NCBI RefSeq assembly: GCF_017876795.1
Contig: NZ_JAGIOR010000001.1
Location: forward strand, 1,576,501-1,640,500
Length of the DNA stretch: 64,000 bases
Source: Rhizobium leguminosarum
Lineage (GTDB): Bacteria; Pseudomonadota; Alphaproteobacteria; Rhizobiales; Rhizobiaceae
Reading direction: 5' to 3'
The notes beneath the pieces are model-generated. The model was given only the letters and a program-made list of their open reading frames with translations, had not been told where the DNA came from and did no database searches. The translations under genes and the position numbers were made by a program. Positions 1 to 9,972 of this stretch are shown here, piece by piece (position 1 is the stretch's first letter; each line of letters opens with the position of its first letter).

Positions 1-2
1 AT

Positions 3-605
3 GCCGGCGATCCATATCTGCCCTGCGTGGAAAACAGGCTCACGGTTTTCGACCGGTCGATCCGCCAGATGCTCTCGCCGCAGACACGCCGCACGGACAG
101 GATGACCGAGGCGCCCGTGCCGGGCTATATCTACAGGACGACCGCGCCTTCCTGCCTCATCGTGCCGCCGGGCTTTGTGCCCGATAAGGTAAGGCCCTTT
201 AGCGGCGTGCTGAACAAGGTCGCCGGCTGGGCCTTCAAGAAGGACGGCTCGATCACCATCGGCCCGTTCCCGGCTGGATTCCCGATCAACGCGCTGACCA
301 ATACCGAGTTGCTGCCCGACAATGACGAAGCGGACAAGTTTGCAAATTACAAGCGCCTGATCGCCAACGGCCCGGCGCTGATCGGCGCCTTCGCAGAGCT
401 CGGCGGCCAATGCACGCCGCAGGAGCTTGCCGATCCCGCCGTGCAGGCCAATGCTGAGAAGGTGGTCCGCGACACCAAGCTCATCGATCGCCTGGTGGGC
501 TTGAGCAAATGCCCTGATTACGTGGTCAATGGCGGACACACCTTCGGCGCCGATCTGTCGCAATCGGACAAGAATGCCCTGATTTCCTATCTCAAGCAGT
601 TCTGA
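3..605 (+). CDS. C-terminal part of a c-type-cytochrome-like protein (5' end outside window)
   Basis: The frame is open from the first bases of the window, so the gene starts upstream; a GTG at 27 is an internal codon in this view. The last ~30 residues (GGHTFGADLSQSDKNALISY and following) resemble the closing helix of di-haem or monohaem cytochrome c domains, where this helix packs against the haem. No CxxCH haem motif lies in the visible part, so the cytochrome call rests on the C-terminus only. The stop codon overlaps the start of the GMC oxidoreductase by one base (TGATG), which fits an electron acceptor co-expressed with a flavin dehydrogenase. That role is inference. Confidence 0.5.
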   Translation, partial: AGDPYLPCVENRLTVFDRSIRQMLSPQTRRTDRMTEAPVPGYIYRTTAPSCLIVPPGFVPDKVRPFSGVLNKVAGWAFKKDGSITIGPFPAGFPINALTNTELLPDNDEADKFANYKRLIANGPALIGAFAELGGQCTPQELADPAVQANAEKVVRDTKLIDRLVGLSKCPDYVVNGGHTFGADLSQSDKNALISYLKQF

Positions 606-2404
606 TGATGTCGGGCGGGCCAACCCACGATTATATCGTCATCGGCAGCGGGGCCGGCGGCGCCGTCGTCGCCGCGCGGCTCGCGGAGGAGGGCCGGACC
701 GTCCTCGTCATCGAAGCTGGCGGCGATCCGCTGGCCAAAGCGGATGACGACACCGATATGCCCCTTGCCGATGCGTCCCGCGTGCCGGCCTTTCACGCTT
801 TTGCTTCGGAGCATCCCGGCGTGGCCCATGACTATTGGGTGCGCCACTACGAAAACCAGGAGATGCAGGAGCGCGACTGGCGTTACTGCAAGGAAAAGGA
901 CGGGGTGCTATATCCGCGTGTGCGCGGGCTCGGCGGCTGCACCGCCCATCATGCGATGATCGTCGTTCGGCCCAATCATTGCGACTGGAACCACATCTTT
1001 GCGATCACCGGCGACGAGAGCTGGAAGGCTTCGCATATGCAGGGCTATTTCGAGCGCATCGAGCGCTGCGGCTACCGCTTCTTCCTGTGGCGGTGGCTTG
1101 CCGCGGCAACCGGCCTCAATCCGACGGGCCACGGATGGCGGGGATGGATGACTACGGAGCGCGCGCTGCCGCTACGCGCCTTGCGCGACTGGCCGCTATG
1201 GCGGGCGCTGCTGCGCTGTGTGGGTGCGGCCGCCGATGCTTTCGGCAAGAGGGGCACCGAGGATTGGGAGACGACCGAGATCGACCCCAACGACCGCCGC
1301 AACTGGAACGTCGGCGCCTGCGGCGTGCGCGTGACGCCGCTCGCAACACGCCGCCATGCGCGCCACGGGCCGCGCGAGCGGTTGCTCGATGTGATGAAGC
1401 GGCACCCGGACCGCCTGACGCTCCGTCTGAACACCATGGTCACGCGCATCGAATTTTCCGGCAAGCAGGCAGTCTCAGTTCGCTGCGTTGACGGGGAGGG
1501 GCGGGAAGAGGTCATCCGTGCCGGCCGAGAGATCATCCTGGCGGGGGGCGCCTTTGCCTCGCCGCAACTTCTGATGCTCTCCGGCATCGGAGATCGCGGC
1601 CATCTCAAGCAGCACAAAATTCCCGTCGTCGAGCCGCTCCCGGGCGTCGGGCGGAATTTGCAGGATCGCTACGAGGTCTGCGTCGTCAGCCGGATGAAGC
1701 AACCTTGGTCCGCGCTCAAGGGCGCTACCTATACGACCAAGGACGTGAATTACCGGCTGTGGCGAAGATTCCGTATCGGCAATTATACCAGCAACGGCGT
1801 CATGTTTTCGCTGATGCTGAAATCCCGCGACACGTTGACCGAACCCGATCTCCACTGTTTTTCGCTGCTTGCCGATTTTCGCGGCTACTATCCGAAATAT
1901 TCCGAGCGCATCCGGAAACCGGACTATATGACCTGGGGCATCCTCAAGGCCTACACCGAAAACCAGGGTGGAACGGTGCGGCTGAAAAGTGCCGACCCGG
2001 TGGTTCCTCCGGCCATCGTCTTTCATTCCTTCTTCGAGGGAACCGGCAATTACAACCTCGATCTCGACGCTGTGGTCCATGCCATCCGCTTCGTCCGCAA
2101 GGTCAATGATGCGATGGAAGACCTCGTGGACAACGAGGAGGAGCCCGGCCGGCAGAACGAGAGCGACGAGGCGATTCGCCGCTATGTTGCGGAAAACGCC
2201 TGGGGGCATCATGCCTGCGGCACTTGCGCCATCGGCCCCCGCGAGAAGGGCGGCGTGATCGACAGCCGCTTCAAGGTGCACGGCATTGAGGGCCTGCGCA
2301 TCGTCGATGCCTCGGTCTTCCCGAGGATTCCCGGCTATTTCCTCGCCACTGCCGTCTATATGATCGCCGAGAAGGCAGCCGACGTCATCCTTGCCGATAG
2401 CTGA
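605..2404 (+). CDS. GMC-family FAD-dependent oxidoreductase
   Basis: A 599-aa flavoprotein of the glucose-methanol-choline oxidoreductase family. It oxidises an alcohol, sugar or sterol-like substrate using FAD; the substrate cannot be read from sequence. The N-terminal Rossmann motif IVIGSGAGG (about residues 11-19) with the downstream VLVIEAGG binds the ADP part of FAD. A GMC signature region follows (RVRGLGGCTAHHAM, ~100-115). The C-terminal domain carries WGHHACGTCAIG with the catalytic His pair near residue 537, then the FAD-contacting IVDASVFPRIPG. Full length for the family. It is translationally coupled to the cytochrome-like gene upstream and 14 bp from the patatin-like gene downstream, suggesting one operon in which electrons pass to the cytochrome (inference). 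Confidence 0.9.
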   Translation: MMSGGPTHDYIVIGSGAGGAVVAARLAEEGRTVLVIEAGGDPLAKADDDTDMPLADASRVPAFHAFASEHPGVAHDYWVRHYENQEMQERDWRYCKEKDGVLYPRVRGLGGCTAHHAMIVVRPNHCDWNHIFAITGDESWKASHMQGYFERIERCGYRFFLWRWLAAATGLNPTGHGWRGWMTTERALPLRALRDWPLWRALLRCVGAAADAFGKRGTEDWETTEIDPNDRRNWNVGACGVRVTPLATRRHARHGPRERLLDVMKRHPDRLTLRLNTMVTRIEFSGKQAVSVRCVDGEGREEVIRAGREIILAGGAFASPQLLMLSGIGDRGHLKQHKIPVVEPLPGVGRNLQDRYEVCVVSRMKQPWSALKGATYTTKDVNYRLWRRFRIGNYTSNGVMFSLMLKSRDTLTEPDLHCFSLLADFRGYYPKYSERIRKPDYMTWGILKAYTENQGGTVRLKSADPVVPPAIVFHSFFEGTGNYNLDLDAVVHAIRFVRKVNDAMEDLVDNEEEPGRQNESDEAIRRYVAENAWGHHACGTCAIGPREKGGVIDSRFKVHGIEGLRIVDASVFPRIPGYFLATAVYMIAEKAADVILADS

Positions 2405-2418
2405 CTGGAAACACAGCC

Positions 2419-5304
2419 ATGAGCGAACACCATACCCACCATGAAGGCCGCATCTACAACTGGCTTGGCAAGCACGTCAGAGGTTTTGTCCGATGGTGGC
2501 GGGCGTTCGATGCATGGCTCAATCAGCCGCTGCCGAAAGGGCGATGCCTTGCCTGGCGATGGCTCGCCCCCGACGGCTATCCCTGGTTCGTGCCGCTGCT
2601 TTCAGGCGTTCTCATCCTCACCATGGCGCTCGGGCCGACCATCGAGATGCGCTGGGGCAATCTCGGTCTTCTGGCGATCGGCTTCGCATTTCTTTTCCTC
2701 CTGCATGTCGCTGCGGCCCGGCGCGCAGTCTTCAATCAGTATCTGCTTGCCGGACAGCTCGCGATCCTCGCGGTCCTTGCTGCTCTTCTCCTCGTCAATT
2801 CGCGCCCCGAAACCTATGGCATGCTGACGGCGCGGCCCCGGCTGCATATCGGGGCGGCGATCGTCTGCACCTTGGTGATTGCGCTCACGGCCGCCTGGTT
2901 CCTCTCGCGGACACTGTTTCGCTCCAGTGCGGGGGGCAGGCTTGCAGCGAGCCTGCCGAAGGTGGAGCTCTTCCTGCCGAAGGACCGCTACGATTTCATG
3001 GGGCGCGGCCCGATCGCCGCTCTCGTATCGGCCCTTGCCATCGCACCGATCCGCTATCCGGTCGAAATCCTCCTGCCGGGATCATTGCTGACTCTCTTCG
3101 TGCCGGACCATTATCTCTGGTATGCTTTCTGCATAACCGGCATTGCCGCATGGATCGTCCTTTTCCTGGGCATCCTCTTCGACCGGCTGATGGAAATATT
3201 GCAGACGCTCGGCCGTCTTTTCTTCATCGGCCCGCAGCGCGTCATCAGCGTTCTCGTCATCGTCGTGGCGATCCTGCGCCTTTTCGACGTCCACTACATC
3301 ACCTATCTCTTCAACGCCGGCAGCGGCCGCTACGGCAACACGACGATCATGCGTTACATTGCGCTCGCCTATGTCGCCACCTGGTACTACGCCTTCTGGT
3401 GTGATCACTTCGTCGCGCGCAGGCTGATCTGTCTTATCGACCGGGACCGAAGCGCAGTCACGCCCGTCGAGATCGACTATGATTACGAAGGCAGCGAGAC
3501 CCTGAGCGCTGTCAAGAACAGCGGCCGGAAAATCGCCCTGCACGGGGCAGGGCGGCTCCGGATCGAGGGGGTCTACGAGGATCAATACAAGGCGGAGACC
3601 AAGGCCGCATCGAAGCGGGCGCTGCAGTTCATGTCGCCGGCCGAAATGCTCGCCCAGTTCCGCACGCAACTAGAGCGCTTGCCTGCAGAGCAAGCGCCGG
3701 CGGGAGACCTGCTTGCGAGCGTTCGCAATTTCCAGCGATCGACGATCGTCTATCCCGCTCTCGTCGGCGCGCTCGCTTACGGACTAATCGGCGGTCCCGC
3801 CCTGTTCACCTTCCTGCGGGCGGTCCAGCCACCGGAGCTTGCGATCCGCTCCGAACGGCATGTGAACCGCGATCCCGCGGCATTACTGTTTGCCGGCCCT
3901 CAGTCCAATGAGAACTGCAAGTCGCTGCCGCCTGATGCGCCGAGAATTGCCGTTGCCGCCTCCGGCGGCGGTACACGCGCGGCGCTCTACACGGCCTCGC
4001 TTCTGCGCGGGCTCGCCGAGCACGACCTGATCTGCAACGTTGTGCTCGTCAGCGGCGTGTCGGGGGGCAGTGCGGCTCTCGGCTATTTCGCGCTTCACGA
4101 ACAGGAGCTGCGAAAACCGCGCGACATGATGGACGTCAAGGCATGGGATGATTTTTCGCAAACCATGGCGCTGCCTTTCATCGAACAGGTCATCGACGGG
4201 GCCAGCGACATGCGCATTTCCTTCGGCCGTTGGCATTGGGCGCCCTCGGCCTGCGGCGAGGCCCCAAAACGGGAGGAAGGGGCAAGAGGCTGGATACCGG
4301 CGCGCTCGCGGTTCGGCGCAGTCCTCGGCGAATCCTTCGTCTGCAACATGGGCGCCGGAACGATGGCGGCGCCGACCTTCGGCCTGATCCTCAACACCGC
4401 GATCGTCGGGTCCTTTTCCGATCAGAACCACGCTTGCGACGTCGATCAGAGCCTATCGCTTGCCGAAAGGGCGACGCGCTGCCGCCAACTCCTCGATGCC
4501 GCGCAGGCGGGGGGACGGCTCGTGCTGACCAATCTTGCCGCGCTTGCATCCGCGCCGGACGATGGATCGTTGCGCATGCAGCTTATAACGCTCAACAATG
4601 CGGATATATCTATCGCGCGGGCGGCCGCCTTGAGCGCAAACTTTCCGCCGGTCTTTCCCGATGCCGCGATCGATATCGAGGCGCCCGGCGAAGCAGAGAA
4701 GCGATATTGGGTGACCGACGGCGGGGCGGTCGAAAACCGCGGCGCGATGACGTTCTACTACGCCGTCCGTGATGTGCTCCAATCATCCTCCGCGAAATCC
4801 GAAAGCCTGCCACCTCTTCATGTCATCATCGCCGACGTCTCCGCATCGGCCGGCCGCTATAGCGAAAGTTTCGGCTTCGGTTCGGTTTTCGGCGCGGGAG
4901 GCCAGCTGGGCCTCGGCCTCGAGCAGGAGCTTCGCATGGCGATCGAGCAACTCTACTGCGATCATAATTCCCAACTCAGCATACACGATATCACTATGCC
5001 CCCGGTCTTCAGGGACGGCGGAATCGGCACGCACTGGCTGCTACCGAACTCGCTCTCCTTTACCAATCCTGATCCAAAAGATCCGTCGAAGACCAGGATT
5101 CTGTCGGCTCAAGACGTCAAAACCCTGGTCTTGGCGCTCCACAATGACATAAGCCCGGCATACGAGAACAAGGAGGCGGCCGAGACGGTGGCCGGCTGGG
5201 CGCAGGATAGTGCGGCATCAAAGCATCATGCGAACTGGAAGGCTCTGCTCGCTGCTCTCGCGGCGCCTCAACGCGGACCCGGAAAGTCTTGCGGAGATCG
5301 ATGA
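2419..5304 (+). CDS. Membrane-anchored patatin-like phospholipase
   Basis: A 961-aa protein with a long hydrophobic N-terminal half (several membrane segments between about residues 50 and 330, another near 440-465) and a C-terminal patatin-like acyl hydrolase domain. Visible catalytic elements are an oxyanion-type SGGGTRA near residue 515, the nucleophile elbow GVSGGS with Ser at ~548, and the dyad motif TDGG with Asp at ~767. Patatin domains hydrolyse acyl esters of membrane lipids through a Ser-Asp dyad. The exact substrate is unknown. It closes the cytochrome/GMC operon and ends 44 bp before an IS6 element, so any further operon genes may have been lost there. Confidence 0.85.
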   Translation: MSEHHTHHEGRIYNWLGKHVRGFVRWWRAFDAWLNQPLPKGRCLAWRWLAPDGYPWFVPLLSGVLILTMALGPTIEMRWGNLGLLAIGFAFLFLLHVAAARRAVFNQYLLAGQLAILAVLAALLLVNSRPETYGMLTARPRLHIGAAIVCTLVIALTAAWFLSRTLFRSSAGGRLAASLPKVELFLPKDRYDFMGRGPIAALVSALAIAPIRYPVEILLPGSLLTLFVPDHYLWYAFCITGIAAWIVLFLGILFDRLMEILQTLGRLFFIGPQRVISVLVIVVAILRLFDVHYITYLFNAGSGRYGNTTIMRYIALAYVATWYYAFWCDHFVARRLICLIDRDRSAVTPVEIDYDYEGSETLSAVKNSGRKIALHGAGRLRIEGVYEDQYKAETKAASKRALQFMSPAEMLAQFRTQLERLPAEQAPAGDLLASVRNFQRSTIVYPALVGALAYGLIGGPALFTFLRAVQPPELAIRSERHVNRDPAALLFAGPQSNENCKSLPPDAPRIAVAASGGGTRAALYTASLLRGLAEHDLICNVVLVSGVSGGSAALGYFALHEQELRKPRDMMDVKAWDDFSQTMALPFIEQVIDGASDMRISFGRWHWAPSACGEAPKREEGARGWIPARSRFGAVLGESFVCNMGAGTMAAPTFGLILNTAIVGSFSDQNHACDVDQSLSLAERATRCRQLLDAAQAGGRLVLTNLAALASAPDDGSLRMQLITLNNADISIARAAALSANFPPVFPDAAIDIEAPGEAEKRYWVTDGGAVENRGAMTFYYAVRDVLQSSSAKSESLPPLHVIIADVSASAGRYSESFGFGSVFGAGGQLGLGLEQELRMAIEQLYCDHNSQLSIHDITMPPVFRDGGIGTHWLLPNSLSFTNPDPKDPSKTRILSAQDVKTLVLALHNDISPAYENKEAAETVAGWAQDSAASKHHANWKALLAALAAPQRGPGKSCGDR

Positions 5305-5348
5305 GGGAGTAAGTTTAGACTCCCGCGAGCGCGGGGATCAGCCAGGCG

Positions 5349-6167
5349 GGCACTGTAACGTTAACCGGGCGTCGAGCAAAATGTGGGATCTGGCGGCATG
5401 ACCCGACTTGCCCGTGATCCTCTTTATCGTCGCCCCCGATTTCCAGCCGATGTGATTGCACATGCCGTTTGGCTTTATTTCCGGTTTCCGCTCAGTCTGC
5501 GCATGGTCGAGGATATGCTGGCGGCGCGTGGGGTCATCGTATCTCACCAAACCGTGAGGCTCTGGGCTGAGAAATTCGGAGGGCACTTTGCCAACGATAT
5601 CCGGAAGCGATCGACCGGCAAGCTCGGCGACAAATGGCACCTCGATGAGGTCGTCATCTCCATTGGCGGCAAGAAACACTGGCTTTGGCGCGCCGTCGAT
5701 CAGGACGGCTTCGTCCTTGATGTTCTGGTCCAGAACCGCCGAAATGTCAAAGCTGCAAAGCGTCTGATGCGAAAGCTTCTGAAAGGGCAAGGTCGTTCAC
5801 CGCGTGTGATGATCACCGACAAACTTCGGTCCTATGGCGCCGCAAAACGCGATATCATGCCAGGTGTCGAGCATCGCTCGCACAAGGGATTGAACAATCG
5901 TGCTGAGAATTCTCATCAACCGACCCGGCGGCGAGAACGGATCATGAAGGGCTTCAAGTCAGCCCGACATCTCCAGCGTTTTGCTTCAATTCATGACCCT
6001 GTTGCCAACCTTTTTCACATTCCACGCCACGAGATCTCATCAGACCATCACCGCGAACTGAGAACCGAAGCTATGCAGATGTGGAACGAAATCGCACGCC
6101 TGCAAACCGCATAAGCGAAAGCCGTGGGACCCCATTTTTGACTAGTGCCGATTAACTTTACAGTGCC
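5349..6167 (+). mobile_element. IS6-family insertion sequence, copy 1
   Basis: An 819-bp element with imperfect inverted ends: the left end begins GGCACTGTAACGTTAACCGG, and the right end read in reverse begins GGCACTGTAAAGTTAATCGG. The same element occurs at 9154-9972 in the same orientation and, interrupted, at 27493-29820 in the opposite orientation. The 8 bp flanking the two ends do not match, so no target duplication survives. This fits replicative IS6/IS26-type cointegration or deletion at this end. Confidence 0.9.
5398..6114 (+). CDS. IS6-family transposase (copy 1)
   Basis: A DDE transposase of about 238 aa, the usual IS6 size. Landmarks are RFPADVIAHAVWLYFRFPLS near the start, the first catalytic region WHLDEVVISIGGKKHWLWRA, the second at MITDKLRSY and the third Glu region NRAENSHQPTRRRER. 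The ATG at 5398 was chosen because homologues begin [10 protein letters not shown]; an in-frame GTG lies 15 bp upstream. It differs from the other copies at a few positions (for example RRPRF against RRHRF), so the copies are not perfectly identical. Confidence 0.92.
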   Translation: MTRLARDPLYRRPRFPADVIAHAVWLYFRFPLSLRMVEDMLAARGVIVSHQTVRLWAEKFGGHFANDIRKRSTGKLGDKWHLDEVVISIGGKKHWLWRAVDQDGFVLDVLVQNRRNVKAAKRLMRKLLKGQGRSPRVMITDKLRSYGAAKRDIMPGVEHRSHKGLNNRAENSHQPTRRRERIMKGFKSARHLQRFASIHDPVANLFHIPRHEISSDHHRELRTEAMQMWNEIARLQTA

Positions 6168-7728
6168 AATCGCGATGTTCGCCCCCGACCTGGTAATTGC
6201 GCCCTTTCTCAAGCGGCCGATCCCGGCCGACGTCTGGCGCAAGACGCTATGTCTGATCGTCCATCCCGGCATCCGGGGCGACAAGGGGCCAAGCGCGCTC
6301 GACTGGGCGATCCTGAGCGATGAACCGGTCTGGGGCGTGACGCTCGTCGAAGCGCGTGAGGATATGGATGCAGGGCCGGTCTGGGCGTGGCGCGAATTTA
6401 AGATGCGCCAGGCCCGGAAATCGAGCCTCTACCGGCACGAGGTGACCGAGGCCGCGGTCGCCTGCGTGTTCGAGGCGATCGAACGCCTTCAGCGCGGCCG
6501 GCGCGCCGGGATGCCGGCCAACTGGGGTAAGGGACGGCAGCGCCCGGCCTGCCGCAAGGCCGATCGAACCATCGATCCCGCGATGCAGACGGCGGGTGAG
6601 GCGCTGCGAATCATTCAGGCCTCGGATGGTGATCCCGGCGCGCTGGTCACAATCGCCGGCCAGCCGTTCCTGGCCTTCGATGCGACGGTTGCGGAGGGAC
6701 TTTCCGGTCCTCCCGGCGCGCTGATCGGCCGCGCAGGTGGGCGTGTCTGCCTGGCGTTCGCCACGGGCGCGCTCTGGATCGGCCATCTCCGCCGGCCCGA
6801 GAAGGGCGCGCTCAAACTGCCAGCGGCGCGATTGCTCGAAAGGGAGACTGCCGATCTTCCGGCTCTGGAGGCGCCGGCCAATTGCCTGCTTCGTATCGAG
6901 GGCGGTGTCGGCTTCCTCGACTTTCATTTCTACAACGGCGCGATGTCGGCAGACGATTGCGACGAGATGCGCAAGGCCGTGGTGGCGGCGAAGACAAGCG
7001 GGCTGTCCGTACTCGTGCTGCAGAGCGATGCGGATTGCTGGTCGAACGGCATCCATCTCGGCGTGATCGAAAGCGCAGCCAGCCCCGCCGACGAATCCTG
7101 GTGCAACATCAACGCCATGAACGCTCTGGTGCTAGAGATCATCGACAGTCCCGATTGCATCGTCATCGCCGGCCTTATCGGCAATGCCGGTGCCGGCGGC
7201 GTGTTTCTGTCGCTTGCCGCCGATGAGGTATGGATGCGGGGCGGCGTTATTCTCAATCCGCACTACAAGGACATGGGCAATCTCTACGGCTCGGAATACT
7301 GGACCTATCTGCTGCCGGCGCGAGTCGGGGAAGATCGCGCGCGTCATGTGACCCAGGCGCGGCTGCCGATGGGGATCGATGAGGCCATGACACTCGGCCT
7401 AGTGACGCGCCGTCTGGCGGCCGATGCCGCCGCCGCCCGCGCCGAGATTTGCGAGTCTACCCTCGCCTTGGCCGCTTCGCCTGTGCTTGCGGAGCGGCTT
7501 GCCGAAAAACGCGCCCGTCGCGACCGCGATGAAGCGGCCAAGCCGCTGGAGGCTTATCGAGCCGAGGAACTGCAGCGCATGCGCCGCAACTTCTACGGCT
7601 TCGACCCGAGCTATCACGTGGCGCGGTATAATTTCATCCGCAAGACCCCCAAATCGCGCACACCGGTGACTCTTGCCGTCCATCGGGCCAACAAGGAAGG
7701 CGTGGACCGCGGGAGGAACATGCGATGA
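6145..7728 (+). pseudogene. hypX: HypX/HoxX hydrogenase-maturation protein, 5' truncated by IS6
   Basis: HypX supplies the CO ligand of the [NiFe]-hydrogenase active site from formyl-tetrahydrofolate under aerobic conditions. The frame starts inside the IS6 terminal repeat (GTG at 6145) and becomes genuine at about 6168 with FAPDLVIAPFLKRPIP, followed by VHPGIRGDKGPSALDWAI of the formyltransferase domain. A crotonase-like domain lies downstream (LIGNAGAGGVFLSLAADEVW, HYKDMGNLYGSEYWTYLLP). Family members are ~560-580 aa with about 50 further N-terminal residues, which carry part of the formyl-THF fold and are missing here. It overlaps hoxA by 4 bp, the order seen in rhizobial hydrogenase clusters. 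Probably non-functional unless the IS-derived start yields a working enzyme. Confidence 0.88.
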
Positions 7729-9206
7729 CAAACCCGCATGCCACCGTTCTCGTCGTCGACGACGAGGTGCGCTCCATCGAGGCGATCCAGCGGGTGCTGT
7801 CCGACGAATTCGAGGTCATTGGCGCCCGCAATGCCCGGGAGGCTGAGGAAGTGCTCAAAGGCGAACTGGTGCAGGTGATCCTCTGCGACCAGCGCATGCC
7901 CGGCGAATCCGGGGTCGAATTCCTCAAGCGGGTGCGGGAACTCTGGCCCGATACGATCCGCATCATCATCTCTGGCTATACCGATTCCACCGACATTATC
8001 GAAGGCGTCAACAATGCCGGCATCTTCCAATACATTACCAAGCCCTGGAGCCCGGGCAAGCTGATCGACTGCGTGCGGGAAAGCGCCAATCTCTGGCGGT
8101 TGCAGCATGAAGCGGCCGGCGTTCGGGTTGAGATGAAGCCGGTCAGTGAGGCGCAGCAGAAGGTTATCAGCGACCGGCGGCGCAACCAGGGACAATCCTT
8201 CGGCTTCGACCGGATCATCCATCGGAGCGACAGCCCGCTCATCGGCGCGATCACACTCGCTAAGCGCGCTGCGCGCTACGACGTCTCGGTGCTGATCACC
8301 GGCGCATCGGGCACCGGCAAGGAACTCTTGGCGCGCGCCATCCACCAGGAATCCGCTCGCGCCGAAAAGCCGTTCGTCGTCGAGAACTGCGGCGCCCTGC
8401 CGGACGATCTGCTCGAAAGCGAGCTCTTCGGCTGCAAGAAGGGTGCCTATACCGGCGCCTATCAGGATCGCATAGGCCTCTTCGAACTTGCCGATAGCGG
8501 CACGATCTTCCTCGACGAGATCGGCGAGACTTCGCCTGCCTTCCAGGTCAAGCTGCTGCGCGTGCTGCAGGAAGGCGAGATCCGCCCGCTCGGCGCCCAG
8601 CGGCCGCGCAAGGTCAATGTCAGGGTCATCTCCGCGACCAACCGCGATCTGCTCGCCGAGGTCGCGGCCGGCCGTTTCCGCCGCGACCTCTATTACCGGC
8701 TGGCGGCCTTCCCGATCCACATGCCGGCGCTCCGGGACCGGATCGGGGACATCCCCGCCATCGCCGCGCGCATGCTCACCCATATCAACCAGTCCTTCAA
8801 TCGCCAGGTGTCGGGTTTCCACCCCCGTACGCTCGATCTGATGATCGCCTATGGCTGGCCGGGCAATGTGCGGGAACTGCACAACGAGATCCAACGGATG
8901 ACGGTGCTGTCCGATGGCAACGCGCCGCTTGTCCCGGATCTCCTGTCACCGGCTATCCGCAATGGCGAACCGCCCATACCGGATGCCGGCACCTCCGGCC
9001 CGCGCCAGCTCAAGGATATCGTTGCGGCGATCGAGAAGGCAGCGATCGAGACCAGCCTTGCCCGCCACGGCGGCAATATCAGCCGCACCGCCGACGAATT
9101 GGGCTTGTCGCGGGTGGGATTACGCAGCAAGATCGAGCGCTACGACCTGCGGCGGCACTGTAACGTTAACCGGGCGTCGAGCAAAATGTGGGATCTGGCG
9201 GCATGA
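7725..9206 (+). CDS. hoxA: HoxA-type sigma-54-dependent response regulator, 3' end replaced by IS6
   Basis: An NtrC-family activator of uptake-hydrogenase genes. The receiver domain has phospho-acceptor Asp55 in [10 protein letters not shown]. The AAA+ domain has Walker A GASGTGKE near 193, a GAYTGA version of the sigma-54-contacting GAFTGA loop near 240, and Walker [13 protein letters not shown]-type helix-turn-helix closes the protein ([20 protein letters not shown]). Native sequence ends at RYDLRR (base 9153), where IS6 copy 2 begins; the last ~16 residues are translated IS sequence. Little native sequence is missing, so activity is possible, but no hydrogenase structural genes or hydrogenase promoter are in the window. 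Confidence 0.9.
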   Translation: MTNPHATVLVVDDEVRSIEAIQRVLSDEFEVIGARNAREAEEVLKGELVQVILCDQRMPGESGVEFLKRVRELWPDTIRIIISGYTDSTDIIEGVNNAGIFQYITKPWSPGKLIDCVRESANLWRLQHEAAGVRVEMKPVSEAQQKVISDRRRNQGQSFGFDRIIHRSDSPLIGAITLAKRAARYDVSVLITGASGTGKELLARAIHQESARAEKPFVVENCGALPDDLLESELFGCKKGAYTGAYQDRIGLFELADSGTIFLDEIGETSPAFQVKLLRVLQEGEIRPLGAQRPRKVNVRVISATNRDLLAEVAAGRFRRDLYYRLAAFPIHMPALRDRIGDIPAIAARMLTHINQSFNRQVSGFHPRTLDLMIAYGWPGNVRELHNEIQRMTVLSDGNAPLVPDLLSPAIRNGEPPIPDAGTSGPRQLKDIVAAIEKAAIETSLARHGGNISRTADELGLSRVGLRSKIERYDLRRHCNVNRASSKMWDLAA

Positions 9207-9972
9207 CCCGACTTGCCCGTGATCCTCTTTATCGTCGCCACCGATTTCCAGCCGATGTGATTGCACATGCCGTTTGGCTTTATTTCCGGTTTCCGCTCAG
9301 TCTGCGCATGGTAGAGGATATGCTGGCGGCGCGTGGGGTCATCGTATCTCACCAAACCGTGAGGCTCTGGGCTGAGAAATTCGGAGGGCACTTTGCCAAC
9401 GATATCCGGAAGCGATCGACCGGCAAGCTCGGCGACAAATGGCACCTCGATGAGGTCGTCATCTCCATTGGCGGCAAGAAACACTGGCTTTGGCGCGCCG
9501 TCGATCAGGACGGCTTCGTCCTTGATGTTCTGGTCCAGAACCGCCGAAATGTCAAAGCTGCAAAGCGTCTGATGCGAAAGCTTCTGAAAGGGCAAGGTCG
9601 TTCACCGCGTGTGATGATCACCGACAAACTTCGGTCCTATGGCGCCGCAAAACGCGATATCATGCCAGGTGTCGAGCATCGCTCGCACAAGGGATTGAAC
9701 AATCGTGCTGAGAATTCTCATCAACCGACCCGGCGGCGAGAACGGATCATGAAGGGCTTCAAGTCAGCCCGACATCTCCAGCGTTTTGCTTCAATTCATG
9801 ACCCTGTTGCCAACCTTTTTCACATTCCACGCCACGAGATCTCATCAGACCATCACCGCGAACTGAGAACCGAAGCTATGCAGATGTGGAACGAAATCGC
9901 ACGCCTGCAAACCGCATAAGCGAAAGCCGTGGGACCCCATTTTTGACTAGTGCCGATTAACTTTACAGTGCC
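9154..9972 (+). mobile_element. IS6-family insertion sequence, copy 2
   Basis: Same 819-bp element and orientation as 5349-6167. It truncates hoxA on its left and an IS21 istA gene on its right, with unrelated flanking 8-mers. Together with copy 1 it brackets the hypX-hoxA segment like an IS26-type composite unit. Confidence 0.92.
9203..9919 (+). CDS. IS6-family transposase (copy 2)
   Basis: Essentially the same protein as the copy-1 transposase, from [15 protein letters not shown] to the IARLQTA C-terminus, with all DDE landmark regions intact. Start chosen at the ATG for the same reason as copy 1. Confidence 0.92.
   Translation: MTRLARDPLYRRHRFPADVIAHAVWLYFRFPLSLRMVEDMLAARGVIVSHQTVRLWAEKFGGHFANDIRKRSTGKLGDKWHLDEVVISIGGKKHWLWRAVDQDGFVLDVLVQNRRNVKAAKRLMRKLLKGQGRSPRVMITDKLRSYGAAKRDIMPGVEHRSHKGLNNRAENSHQPTRRRERIMKGFKSARHLQRFASIHDPVANLFHIPRHEISSDHHRELRTEAMQMWNEIARLQTA

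Noticed and set aside
1475-2281. 268-codon open frame antisense to the GMC oxidoreductase
   Set aside because: Shadow of a GC-rich gene with clear family motifs on the plus strand; no domain or ribosome-binding site on the minus strand.
7614-8894. 426-codon open frame antisense to hoxA
   Set aside because: Mirror of the highly conserved HoxA coding sequence; long antisense frames are expected at this GC content.
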